Positions 17,761 through 26,007 of a stretch of 40,303 nucleotides of DNA are shown here, in pieces. A program made the translations under genes and the position numbers. The stretch's first letter is position 1. Each line of letters begins with the position of its first letter. The notes below the pieces were generated by a model. It saw only the letters and a program-made list of their open reading frames with translations, did no database searches and was not told where the DNA came from. Source of the stretch: Colwellia sp. E2M01 (GTDB lineage: Bacteria; Pseudomonadota; Gammaproteobacteria; Enterobacterales; Alteromonadaceae); assembly GCF_018860585.1 (NCBI RefSeq), contig NZ_JAHKPR010000037.1, positions 103,642-143,944 on the forward strand, read 5' to 3'.

Positions 17761-17935
17761 ATTTTACTTGTCTAAACTTTTGATTTCATCGTTGCTTTGT
17801 CGTTCGTTTACGAGAGACTAAACTTCACGACAAAGCGCCTTGAACTAAACTGTTTATCCTACGTAAAATACAGTAAACACTCATTGTTGCTTACTTTGTA
17901 CGTAAACTTTAAAAACTCACTTCGGTGAGTTTTTT
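17761..17935 (+). ncRNA. repeat unit 4, with compensatory changes in the stem
   Basis: The unit starts ATTTTACTTGTCTAAA, 33 bp before its hairpin, exactly as in unit 1. The outer stem is GCTTTGTCGT (17794-17803) with ACGACAAAGC (17827-17836): six of ten bases differ from unit 1 and every change is matched on the other arm. The inner GTTTA/TAAAC stem, GAGAGAC loop, GCCTTG, the TACGTAAAATACAGTAAACA core and the TTCG terminator (17911-17935) are conserved. Confidence 0.68.
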
Positions 17936-18311
17936 GTTTTAATATATCTATTACTTCTTAGCGAATGTTTTAAAATACACAACTTAGATTATATGCTGAA
18001 GACTCCCCACAAGTATTGTATATTAAAAGAAGCACTGCTTTATCAGCAAACACTTAGTCTGCTTGGCTCAAGTACCAAAATGAACAATCATATTCACGTA
18101 TGTTCATCAGGATTGATGAACAAAGCGATGTAGGGCATGACGGTACAGGATGCACCTTATAAGACAATGCAGGAGTACAATTGCCCTGATGCCTGTTCAG
18201 CGCTGTTAGGTCGAAGATATGATTTTTTAAGTTTTAAGATGCTTAGCGAAGTATTAAATAAAATATTAACTAACTTTTCTAATAAACATTTGGCAGTTTA
18301 GCATTTACTCT
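17936..18311. other. gene-poor stretch with a short hairpin
   Basis: I see no convincing gene in this stretch of about 375 bp. TGTTCATCA (18101-18109) and TGATGAACA (18114-18122) form a perfect 9-bp hairpin with a 4-nt loop. A 54-codon frame (18137-18301, plus strand, beginning MTVQDAPYKTMQEY) has no ribosome-binding site or recognisable similarity and may be a fragment of a lost gene or chance. Confidence 0.4.
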
Positions 18312-19119
18312 TTACAATCTTTCTCGGAGTAAATCCCGCATATATAGATTAACTTTCCATTGATCAGATACAGGTACTTGCGAGTGAGCAAGCATGGGCA
18401 TGTAAGGAGCAGGTCCAAACTCTGGGGTAATCGTCATGCTAGTAATGCCTTTGTTTAGCTGTGACTGAATAATACTTTTCCACCAGCCGACGTAAATATT
18501 TACTAAGTCATGCCATTCAGGGGCTGAGGGGTCATTTACTTGAGGACCTTCTTCAAAACCTATACGGGCATGAATATGAGAACTTTTACTTATAAGTTGA
18601 TCTACCATTAACTTTTGTTGTGGCGCATCTAATCGAGATTCTGTAACGGTAAGCCAATGAGAAAGATCCGCTGTATAGGCTAAATCTGGGCTATTCCATA
18701 GTTACACTAGGAGAATAGCTAAAGCGACCTCTGTGTAGCTCATGAGCTATTTTTACCCCGCGTTTAGCACTTAATTCCTCAGCCATGTCAATCAGCTCTA
18801 TGTTTTCTGCCATGGTGAAGTAATCTTTCCCAGTTTGGCAATTAATAAACCTTGGATTGACATCCATAGCGTTATTTAAGTATTGATAAAATAAATCTTT
18901 ATGTTCTTCAAAATTACTGGCTTGGCCTGCCTCAACTTGTTGGGCAATTAGTTCTAATCCCATAGATAAACAACCATCTAATATTTCCTGTTTTAGCTTA
19001 GGATTATTTGGTATGGTCATTTCAACACCGTCATAACCGTCTGCTTTAACTCGTTGAAAAAATTCACTATAGCTAAGATCTTCACAGCCCCACTTAGGGC
19101 AAAAGTATTGTATTTTCAT
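18312..19119 (-). pseudogene. frameshifted xylose isomerase-like TIM-barrel (sugar isomerase/epimerase) gene
   Basis: Two adjoining frames together make one protein of about 269 codons. The N-terminal piece (19119 to about 18691) begins MKIQYFCPKWGCEDLSYSEFFQRVKADGYDGVEMTIP and runs to KIAHELHRGRFSYSPSVTME, then meets a TAG. The continuation in another frame reads WNSPDLAYTADLSHWLTVTES and then HIHARIGFEEGPQVNDPSAPEW, ending LYMRDLLRERL. These are typical 'D-F-S-H-W' and 'H-x-R-x-G' segments of the sugar phosphate isomerase/epimerase family. The total length is one base more than a multiple of three, so a single small indel near 18690-18710 explains the break. It probably served carbohydrate catabolism with the neighbouring sulfatases and is now inactive unless the base call is wrong. 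Confidence 0.85.
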
Positions 19120-19682
19120 TAGTTGTATATTCTTTATTTGTGATTGTTAATTTGAAATTACTGGTTGTAACTGGTTGCACAGGGCTAACTGTTACAGCCA
19201 ATTTATATTGAGTTATTAATCTGTTTTAAATAAGCAATGCCGGTTGATTAACATCAAACTGTAAGGGAAAAATTTACAGCTATTATTTGAGGTTAACTTC
19301 TTTTTTCTTTTAAAGTATTAACAGCTATGTTTAACCTAGTTAACCAGCGTAAAATACCAATAGGTTTACTTGATTAATTACAGTACTTATACTTATTAAG
19401 ATACGTTGCAACATATCACAATATTAGATCTTATACAGCATTGTTTTCAAAACAATTAAATAACCACAAAACTTAATGAGCAATGAATACCAATTAGCTT
19501 GAATGAACCTTTAATCGCTTTTAAGAAATGATTCTGAAAACTTCACGACTCAAAAAATGAAACTAGATATTGTTTTTTAGATGAGTTTAAAACCATATAT
19601 CCTAAGAAAATACATTAAACAGTTACTCTTTGTTTTTTGTTAGGGAAGAAGAGTTTTAAATAGTGGGTTATGCAATATTGTA
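19120..19682. other. 563-bp gap with operator-like palindromes and a degenerate repeat unit
   Basis: I see no gene here. ATACGTTGCAACATAT (19401-19416) and ATTGTTTTCAAAACAAT (19440-19456) are near-perfect palindromes that could be operators. From 19599 to about 19640, ATCCTAAGAAAATACATTAAACA and CTCTTTGTT resemble the conserved core of repeat units 1-4 (ATCCTACGTAAAATACAGTAAACA and CTCATTGTT in unit 4), but no stem or terminator is left. This would be a fifth, decayed unit just before the truncated receptor. Confidence 0.4.
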
Positions 19683-20288
19683 TTGAACTTTACCGTTGAT
19701 GGCGTAGAGACTGATCTGGGTTACTTAAGAGGTAACACTAATTTATTTATACGTGATATTGATAATTTGATCAGGTTTGTTCCTGCTGGTAGAGGTGGTT
19801 CATACGAAAACCTATTGAAAGCAAAATCAAAGGGAGTTCAAGGAGCGATAGGGTGGACATCACTTGAAGCCTTTACTGAATTAGATCTTAATGTAACCTA
19901 TATAGACTTTAGAAATACAACCACAGGTCAATTAGGATCAGGCAGCCGAGTCCCCAATGAGCCTTACTTTTATTCTAACTTTAGCATGAGACTAAACTGG
20001 GACGATGTAATTTTTGGATTAGATCAATTAAGTTTAAGTTGGCATAGCCGTTATGTGGAAGAGTTTAGTCTTATCTATGATAATTTAATTGCTTTAAATG
20101 CTGAGAGGGAAATTGTACCTTCACAATTTAGTCATGCTGCTGCGTTAACTTATAGTACAGATATTTATGATACATCTGCGACAATGAGCCTTGAAATTCA
20201 GAACTTAACCGATGAAAAATTTTATGATTTTTACGGGGTTCAACGTCCTGGACGCGCCTTAAATGCTAAAATAGTTTTAAACTTTTAA
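19683..20288 (+). pseudogene. C-terminal fragment of a TonB-dependent receptor
   Basis: An open stretch of about 200 codons without a proper start (first possible codon TTG) or signal peptide. The sequence reads as the last beta-strands of a TonB-dependent receptor: DLGYLRGNTNLFIRDIDNLIRFVPAGRGGSYENLLKAKSKGVQG is the barrel region where the receptor 'I-D-N-L-I' and 'A-x-x-K-G-V-E' motifs occur. LEIQNLTDEKFYDFYGVQRPGRALNAKIVLNF is the classic end with a terminal phenylalanine. A complete receptor has about 650-1000 residues; the plug domain and most of the barrel are missing and are not found upstream. The truncation point lies next to the degenerate repeat unit at 19599-19640. The intact gene probably imported sugar or sulfated oligosaccharide. 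Confidence 0.85.
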
Positions 20289-20350
20289 TTATTTTAAATA
20301 CTTATCTATTTAACTTAAACAAACGCTATTGTAACTTACTCGGGACTTAA

Positions 20351-20384
20351 GCATGAAAAATTTGTTTCAGTGAGTTTTTCATGC
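20351..20384. terminator. stem-loop between convergent genes
   Basis: GCATGAAAAA (20351-20360) pairs with TTTTTCATGC (20375-20384) around a 14-nt loop, between the receptor fragment (plus) and the AraC-type regulator (minus). The A/T ends of the arms act as a T-run in both directions. Confidence 0.55.
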
Positions 20385-20452
20385 TCGAGCAATTTATTTA
20401 AAGTAATATCTCTAAATCAACCTATTTCAGGACGAGACAGAGAGGCGGAATA

Positions 20453-21988
20453 TTATATGCCAAGCTTAGAATTTTGCTGAAACGCTTTAGGTGTAATACC
20501 TACTTGTTGTTTAAATACGGTTGAAAAATAAGCTGAATTATTAAAGCCAACATCATAGGCTGTTTCAGTTATCGATTGCGTTAATAATAAAGATTTTGCT
20601 TTACCTATTCTAACATCGGTAAGGTATTGATTTATAGTTTTTGAGGTAACGGTTTTAAATGTTTTCATTATATGTGAGCGACTTGCGCCTACTACAGAAA
20701 TCACATCATTAATACTAATGTTGCTATCGTAATGCCCTAAAATATATTGCTTAATACTATCTATCAGTGCAGCGTCGGCTTCGTTTTGAGGCTCCTTATT
20801 CTTAAGCTGTGATAATAAATAGGCTTGTTCAAAGATAATATTATCAATATCTTCAATTGATGGTGCCTTTTCTATGTTTTGGCCTTGTTGTTCAAGTTGT
20901 TGTAATAAACTTTTTATATTGTTATTTACAGTATTACCTTGAAAAATGACAGAATCAAACAGCATAAAAAGTATTTCTTTCGCTCTTATTTGGTATGTAT
21001 CTACTTGGTTTTGAGTAAATGTTTTTAACGCGGCTAATAAATTATCCGTTCGCTGTTTTATAAACCCTGTACTATGCGTAAAAACTGCTTCAAGTAACGC
21101 CTCTCGATCTCTAAAGGGATACGATTCATTTAACTTATCAGGATAATATTCAGTAAAGCTAGTTTTAGCTGATGCAGAGAATTGTGCTTGTGCTAATGCT
21201 CGTTGATATTGACTATGTTGATGCAGCTTTTGATGGGTAAGTAGAATATCTCGATATACCGCCCACCCCCAAACTAAGGCAGTTAAGCTACTCCCTGCAT
21301 AATATATTTCCCACTGTTTAAAAATATTACCAATGCACATAAAAAAACATAACGTTAATACGCCGTATATATGTACCACTACATACTTGTCGAGTTTTTT
21401 CTGCAACATAATAATACTAGGGATAATTAACAGTAGCGTAATTAAAACAGCTTGAGAATAATAAGCCAGCTCAGGGTTAATTCGCTCTATTTGCAGTAGT
21501 TCAGGTAATGTCTGCTGATTCATTGAATTTTGACTTATAGCGTATAACGGCATTGTTAATACAAAAAATATTGACCACATAAAACCAAATACAAAAGGCA
21601 ATATTATCATGGCTTTAGATATAACTACTTTTGACTGTGTTAATAAACCTAAGAGTAAACAAGGAACACCAATAGCGAAGAGTAGTATGTTCCTCGTTAT
21701 ATCATAGGCATGTTTGATGCTGTCTACCTGCATCATATTAATAAGTGGTCCAAGTAAAAATATAATAAAGCAAACGATAAAGGTAGCGTAATAAGGATAC
21801 GAAGTGCCCAATCTAAACCGGGCTAAGGTAAAGTAAATTAGCACCATTAAAAATATATTGGCAGATCCAAAAGGAATAACGCCGCGGAACATTATGTTCC
21901 AACTTATTTCATCGATAATCATAACTGCCTGTAAAAAGAAGAGTAGTTTACGACTAAAACTATAGAGTGAATTGATATAGCAAATCAA
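20453..21988 (-). CDS. membrane-bound AraC-family transcriptional regulator
   Basis: A 511-residue protein. The first about 240 residues contain six or seven hydrophobic segments (for example NIFLMVLIYFTLARF, YATFIVCFIIFLLGPLI, ILLFAIGVPCLLLGLL, AVLITLLLIIPSIIM). A coiled and linker region follows. The C-terminal about 110 residues are an AraC-type double helix-turn-helix: SINDVISVVGASRSHIMKTFKTVTSKTINQYLTDVRIGKAKSLLL, then SITETAYDVGFNNSAYFSTVFKQQVGITPKAF. Membrane AraC regulators of this type often control polysaccharide utilisation genes. It is divergent from the first sulfatase with a 127-bp shared promoter region, so it probably activates the sulfatase genes in response to a sugar-derived signal. 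The ligand is unknown. Confidence 0.88.
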   Translation of the reverse strand: MICYINSLYSFSRKLLFFLQAVMIIDEISWNIMFRGVIPFGSANIFLMVLIYFTLARFRLGTSYPYYATFIVCFIIFLLGPLINMMQVDSIKHAYDITRNILLFAIGVPCLLLGLLTQSKVVISKAMIILPFVFGFMWSIFFVLTMPLYAISQNSMNQQTLPELLQIERINPELAYYSQAVLITLLLIIPSIIMLQKKLDKYVVVHIYGVLTLCFFMCIGNIFKQWEIYYAGSSLTALVWGWAVYRDILLTHQKLHQHSQYQRALAQAQFSASAKTSFTEYYPDKLNESYPFRDREALLEAVFTHSTGFIKQRTDNLLAALKTFTQNQVDTYQIRAKEILFMLFDSVIFQGNTVNNNIKSLLQQLEQQGQNIEKAPSIEDIDNIIFEQAYLLSQLKNKEPQNEADAALIDSIKQYILGHYDSNISINDVISVVGASRSHIMKTFKTVTSKTINQYLTDVRIGKAKSLLLTQSITETAYDVGFNNSAYFSTVFKQQVGITPKAFQQNSKLGI

Positions 21989-22115
21989 CTGATTGTTAAC
22001 AATAAAGATTATTTTAAAGATATTTATGGATGATTTTGAAAGGAATTAATAATAAATAGTATTAAGGTTTTAGTCTTACTTTAGTAATTGAATTATTTTA
22101 TATAAGGCTGACCAG

Positions 22116-23537
22116 ATGAAAATTATTACGCCCTTTACACGTTGGATAACGTGCTTAATTCTCCCTGTTATTTTTGTTCAATCTGCTTTTTCAGCAGATA
22201 AACCAAACATACTCTTAATCATATCTGATGATGCAGGTTACCATGACTTTGGGTTCCAAGGGAGCCAAACTATGATAACGCCAACACTTGATGCACTATC
22301 AAAACAGAGTATTAACTTTACGCAAGCTTATGTTACTGCAGCGGTTTGTGGCCCTTCACGAGCGGGATTATTTACAGGTAAATACCAACAAAGGTTTGGC
22401 TTTGAGGAAAATAATGTTCCTGGTTTTATGAGCGAATCTGGGAAAACTGGTGATGAAATGGGCTTGCCACTTAATGAACTAACTATAGCCAATTATCTGA
22501 AAAATTATGGTTATCAAACGGCTCTATTTGGTAAGTGGCATTTAGGTGACCATGATAAATATCACCCACTTAAGCGTGGTTTTGATTACTTTTACGGTAT
22601 GCGCACAGGTGCTCGTAGTTATTTTTCTTACTCACCAGAAGAATTAAAACAAAAAGAAAATAAAAGTGCTCGTTTAGAAAGAGGTTTTGGTCATTTTGCA
22701 GAACATCAAGGTTATTTAACTGATGTGTTAGCAGACGAAACCAATGCGTTTATTGAAAGCAGTGTTAACGCATCTAAACCTTTCTTTTCGGTTTTATCAT
22801 TCACGGCAGTACACGCACCTATGGAAGCAAAAAAAGAAGATTTAGCATTGTTTCCGCAATTATCGGGTACGCGAAAAGTATTAGCGGCAATGACTGTCGC
22901 TATGGATAGATCCATTGATAAAGTATTAACAACACTTGAAAGATTAAACATTACTGATAACACGATTGTTGTTTTTATTAACGATAATGGTGGGCCATCT
23001 GATCAGAACGCTTCTAATAACTACCCTTTGAGCGGTACAAAAGCGAACCATTTAGAAGGTGGTATACGTATACCTATGCTGCTTAAGTGGCCATCAAAAA
23101 TTAAAACAGCGGGAGAATATAAAATGCCCGTAAGCGCGTTAGATTTATTACCTACCTTTATTGCGGCAGCTGCCGGTGATGTAAATATACTTAAAAATAT
23201 TGATGGCGTTAATCTTCTACCTTATATCAATAATGAAAACTTAAATCGTCCTCATCAAACACTCTATTGGAAAAAAGAAAACAGAGCCGCCATACGTGAT
23301 GGTGACTGGAAACTGCTTCGTTTTCCCGACAGACCAGCAGAACTGTATAACCTGACAATAGACGTTGGCGAAAAAGATAACTTAGCTTCTATGAACCCTG
23401 AAAAAGTAAAACTACTTTTTAAGCAGTTATTTGAATGGGAATTACAACTTGAACGTCCTTTATGGCAATTAAAGCGCAAATATGAAGGCAGTGCTATGCA
23501 ACGAATGGATAAATTCAGGCATCACAAAAAAGATTAA
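22116..23537 (+). CDS. secreted formylglycine-dependent sulfatase (1)
   Basis: A 473-residue type I sulfatase of the alkaline phosphatase superfamily. It has a signal peptide ending FSA (residues 1-27), then the metal-binding start [19 protein letters not shown] with Asp38 and Asp39. The formylglycine signature [13 protein letters not shown] follows, with the Cys78 that is oxidised to formylglycine. Further motifs are [10 protein letters not shown], the second metal site [10 protein letters not shown], and [12 protein letters not shown] near the end. It should hydrolyse sulfate esters of algal or other marine polysaccharides in the periplasm or outside. It needs a maturase, not present in this window. 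It lies 40 bp before the second sulfatase and is divergent from the AraC regulator. The substrate cannot be read. Confidence 0.93.
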   Translation: MKIITPFTRWITCLILPVIFVQSAFSADKPNILLIISDDAGYHDFGFQGSQTMITPTLDALSKQSINFTQAYVTAAVCGPSRAGLFTGKYQQRFGFEENNVPGFMSESGKTGDEMGLPLNELTIANYLKNYGYQTALFGKWHLGDHDKYHPLKRGFDYFYGMRTGARSYFSYSPEELKQKENKSARLERGFGHFAEHQGYLTDVLADETNAFIESSVNASKPFFSVLSFTAVHAPMEAKKEDLALFPQLSGTRKVLAAMTVAMDRSIDKVLTTLERLNITDNTIVVFINDNGGPSDQNASNNYPLSGTKANHLEGGIRIPMLLKWPSKIKTAGEYKMPVSALDLLPTFIAAAAGDVNILKNIDGVNLLPYINNENLNRPHQTLYWKKENRAAIRDGDWKLLRFPDRPAELYNLTIDVGEKDNLASMNPEKVKLLFKQLFEWELQLERPLWQLKRKYEGSAMQRMDKFRHHKKD

Positions 23538-23577
23538 TACATCAGTTTCTTAATATATTAAAACCAATAATCATTAC

Positions 23578-25047
23578 ATGAGAAAGAATATGCGTATAAA
23601 AATTAATGTTATCAACACCATTATAAAACTGCTGTGTTTATCAGTCTCTTTTACTGTGTTAAATGTGCAAGCGGCTGATGAACGGCCTAATATAATCGTT
23701 ATATTGGCAGACGACTTAGGCTATAACGATTTGGGTTTTACGGGTTCAAAACAAATAAAAACGCCTAATATTGATCAACTTGCTAATAACGGAATCACTT
23801 TCACTAATGGCTATGTAACACACCCTTATTGTGGACCTTCTCGTGCAGGTTTAATTACTGGACGTTATCAAGCAAGATTTGGTATGGAAAACAATGTAAC
23901 CTATGCCCCTGAAGATAAATATATGGGGTTACCGTTAGATCAAATAACATTTGCTAAACGTTTACAGCAAACAGGGTATAAAACCTCTATTTTTGGTAAA
24001 TGGCATTTGGGGGGAGCAACACATTTTCAACCGAACAATCGTGGGTTTGACTATTTTTATGGATTTTTAGATGGCGGTCATATGTATATGCCCGGTGAAG
24101 TTACCGTAGGTGGCGAGGGGTATAAACTGCCTTTAATGCGAAATACTGATGTTGCTGAGTTTAACGAATACTTAACTACAGCATTGAGTAAAGATGCTGC
24201 TAAATACATTGAACATAGCAGCAAAACACCGTTTTTAATGTACTTAGCATACAACGCTCCACATGGGCCTTTACAAGCACCGCAGGCGTATATTGATAAA
24301 TATAAACATATAAAGAATAAGGAACGTCGTATTTATGCCGCTATGGTAGACGCCATGGATGAAGGTGTTGGTATAGTCGTTGATGCGCTTAAACAACAAG
24401 ATAAATTAGATAACACCTTAATATTTTTCTTATCTGATAATGGTGGCGTTTACCCTGAAGAATGGTTACCTGATCACAATTGGGCAAATAATTTTCCGTT
24501 TAGACGAGGTAAAGTTGCCTTACTGGAAGGAGGAATTCACGTACCCTTTATAGCGCATTGGCCAAATCAAATAGCTAAAGGACAAACGTTTGATGGGTTA
24601 GTCTCATCACTTGATATTGCTGCAACGTCAGTTGCACTAGCAGGTGCAAATGACGATGAATTAGACGGCGTAAATTTGGTGCCTTATGTGACCGGTCAAG
24701 ATCATTCAAGCCCACATAAAGCACTTTTCTGGCGTTTAGAAGAAGCATCACACATTTATGCTGTTCGTACTCCAGAAGCCAAATACATGAACCAGTCTTT
24801 ACCAGGTGTAGGTAGAAGTTATTTTGATATGATCGCCGACCCTTATGAGTCAACTAACTTAGTTGATAAACATCCTGAAAAACAGGATGAGCTTGCCAAA
24901 TTGTGGAACCAGTGGAACAGTAAAAATATCAATAATCTCCTGCATCAATCATGGGAGTATGACAAAGTTAAAAGTGACTTCTACGAAGCGTTACACTTGA
25001 AAAATGTCAAAGAAGCACAAGAAACTGAAATTTATACTATTGAGTAA
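23578..25047 (+). CDS. secreted formylglycine-dependent sulfatase (2)
   Basis: A 489-residue type I sulfatase, related to but clearly different from the upstream one. It has a signal peptide ending VQA and the metal site NIIVILADDLGYNDLGFTG. The formylglycine signature is [13 protein letters not shown] with Cys85. SIFGKWHLGG, FLSDNGG and GGIHVPFIAHWP follow. The GAGAAAG stretch just before the second ATG (23590) suggests the real start may be four codons later. Together with sulfatase 1 it forms a two-gene operon that would remove sulfate at two different positions of one polysaccharide. Glycoside hydrolases or lyases are not seen nearby, which fits an eroded locus. Confidence 0.93.
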   Translation: MRKNMRIKINVINTIIKLLCLSVSFTVLNVQAADERPNIIVILADDLGYNDLGFTGSKQIKTPNIDQLANNGITFTNGYVTHPYCGPSRAGLITGRYQARFGMENNVTYAPEDKYMGLPLDQITFAKRLQQTGYKTSIFGKWHLGGATHFQPNNRGFDYFYGFLDGGHMYMPGEVTVGGEGYKLPLMRNTDVAEFNEYLTTALSKDAAKYIEHSSKTPFLMYLAYNAPHGPLQAPQAYIDKYKHIKNKERRIYAAMVDAMDEGVGIVVDALKQQDKLDNTLIFFLSDNGGVYPEEWLPDHNWANNFPFRRGKVALLEGGIHVPFIAHWPNQIAKGQTFDGLVSSLDIAATSVALAGANDDELDGVNLVPYVTGQDHSSPHKALFWRLEEASHIYAVRTPEAKYMNQSLPGVGRSYFDMIADPYESTNLVDKHPEKQDELAKLWNQWNSKNINNLLHQSWEYDKVKSDFYEALHLKNVKEAQETEIYTIE

Positions 25048-25082
25048 GCGCATGTAAGATGCTTTTAATTTATTAAAAGAAA

Positions 25083-25110
25083 GACTTATTAAACTGAGCT
25101 CAGGTTAATG
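25083..25110 (+). repeat. copy of the TTATTAAACYGARCTCAG dispersed motif
   Basis: ACTTATTAAACTGAGCTCAG followed by GTTAATG is close to GATTTATTAAACCGAACTCAG plus ATTATTT at 34462-34488 and to the 16-mer AGATTTATTAAACCGA at 33392 and 35300. It is in the 3' region of sulfatase 2. Confidence 0.4.
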
Positions 25111-25141
25111 AAGGTAAGTAAGGATATTTACCTTCATTTTC
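25107..25141 (+). terminator. terminator after the sulfatase pair
   Basis: AATGAAGGTAA (25107-25117) pairs with TTACCTTCATT (25128-25138) around a 10-nt loop, followed by TTC. The arms are perfect. Confidence 0.65.
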
Positions 25142-25206
25142 TACTTAAATGAATATTTATAAAATAAATTACTATAATAAGTACTTACACATATAAAAGT
25201 GTAGGA

Positions 25207-25779
25207 TTAAAACCGGTATTCAAAGCCTAAAGCAGTATGCTTTAAATCTGTTGAAAAATTAGTGTCACTATTTACGCTTTCGGCATCTAAATCACTATCA
25301 TATACGGTGTAATCAACCTTAACTGTCCAGTCTTCATTGAGGTGATAACTAGCGCCAACACCTGCAAATAAGCCTTCATCAGAAGAGCTTTGATTCACAT
25401 CAACTACCGAATAATCTGTTTCGTACCATAATTGACCACCACGAGCGTAAACACTAATATTATTAGTTACGGGTAAGCCTACTTTTAAACCGAGTGTATA
25501 ACCATCGGTATTCGCTTTTGCTAAATCATTACCGTATTCACCAAAATCAATAAAACTACCTTCAATAGCTAAATATTTATTTAGTCCATAACCGGTAAAT
25601 ATTTGGTATGCAGCTTTATTTTCGTCAAAATCATTATCACTCTCCACACGTAAATAACCGTAGCTAGCACCAAGGTATAAACCGCTCGTGTCAACTTCAG
25701 AGTTGTTCGCTATAGCTTGAGTATTGTAAGTTAAAAAACTCGCGCTAATCAGTGAACTTAATAATATCGTTTTTTTCAT
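25207..25779 (-). CDS. outer-membrane beta-barrel protein (OmpA-like barrel)
   Basis: A 190-residue protein when started at the ATG at 25779, which has GGAG eight bases upstream; an ATG four codons earlier is less likely. The signal peptide MKKTILLSSLISASFLTYNTQAIA is clear. The mature protein is a small eight-stranded barrel: GLYLGASYGYLRV, AAYQIFTGYGLNKYLAIEGSFIDFGEY, DGYTLGLKVGLPV, ISVYARGGQLWYETDY, LFAGVGASYHLNEDWTVKVDYTVYD, ending HTALGFEYRF. The terminal Phe is the barrel-assembly signal. It has no peptidoglycan-binding domain. Function unknown; such proteins often have structural or adhesion roles. Confidence 0.82.
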   Translation of the reverse strand: MKKTILLSSLISASFLTYNTQAIANNSEVDTSGLYLGASYGYLRVESDNDFDENKAAYQIFTGYGLNKYLAIEGSFIDFGEYGNDLAKANTDGYTLGLKVGLPVTNNISVYARGGQLWYETDYSVVDVNQSSSDEGLFAGVGASYHLNEDWTVKVDYTVYDSDLDAESVNSDTNFSTDLKHTALGFEYRF

Positions 25780-26007
25780 AACATACTCCATTATTGTTTA
25801 TTGGTATTCATACTGAATGTAATTATCCAGGTATATGTGAATATACAAATAGTACGCCAATAAAAAAACACCAATAAAATCAATGTCTTTTTGTTTTTTT
25901 ATGGAGTTAGTTAATCAATTTATGAAATATTTATATTGCATCATGAAAAGTTTACATGGTGTTTACGTTCTATTTACACTTTTGCCTTTAAGGAGCATGT
26001 GAACGCT

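Noticed and set aside
16311..17935. Integron attC sites or a cassette array
   Set aside because: The unit stems lack the RYYYAAC and GTTRRRY core boxes, no integron integrase is visible, and the sequence-variable part is the outer stem while the inner part is conserved, the opposite of attC sites. Each unit also ends in a transcription terminator.
18137..18301. 54-codon plus-strand ORF beginning MTVQDAPYKT
   Set aside because: No ribosome-binding site, no similarity I recognise and location in a decayed region. Mentioned with the gap at 17936-18311 but not called as a gene.
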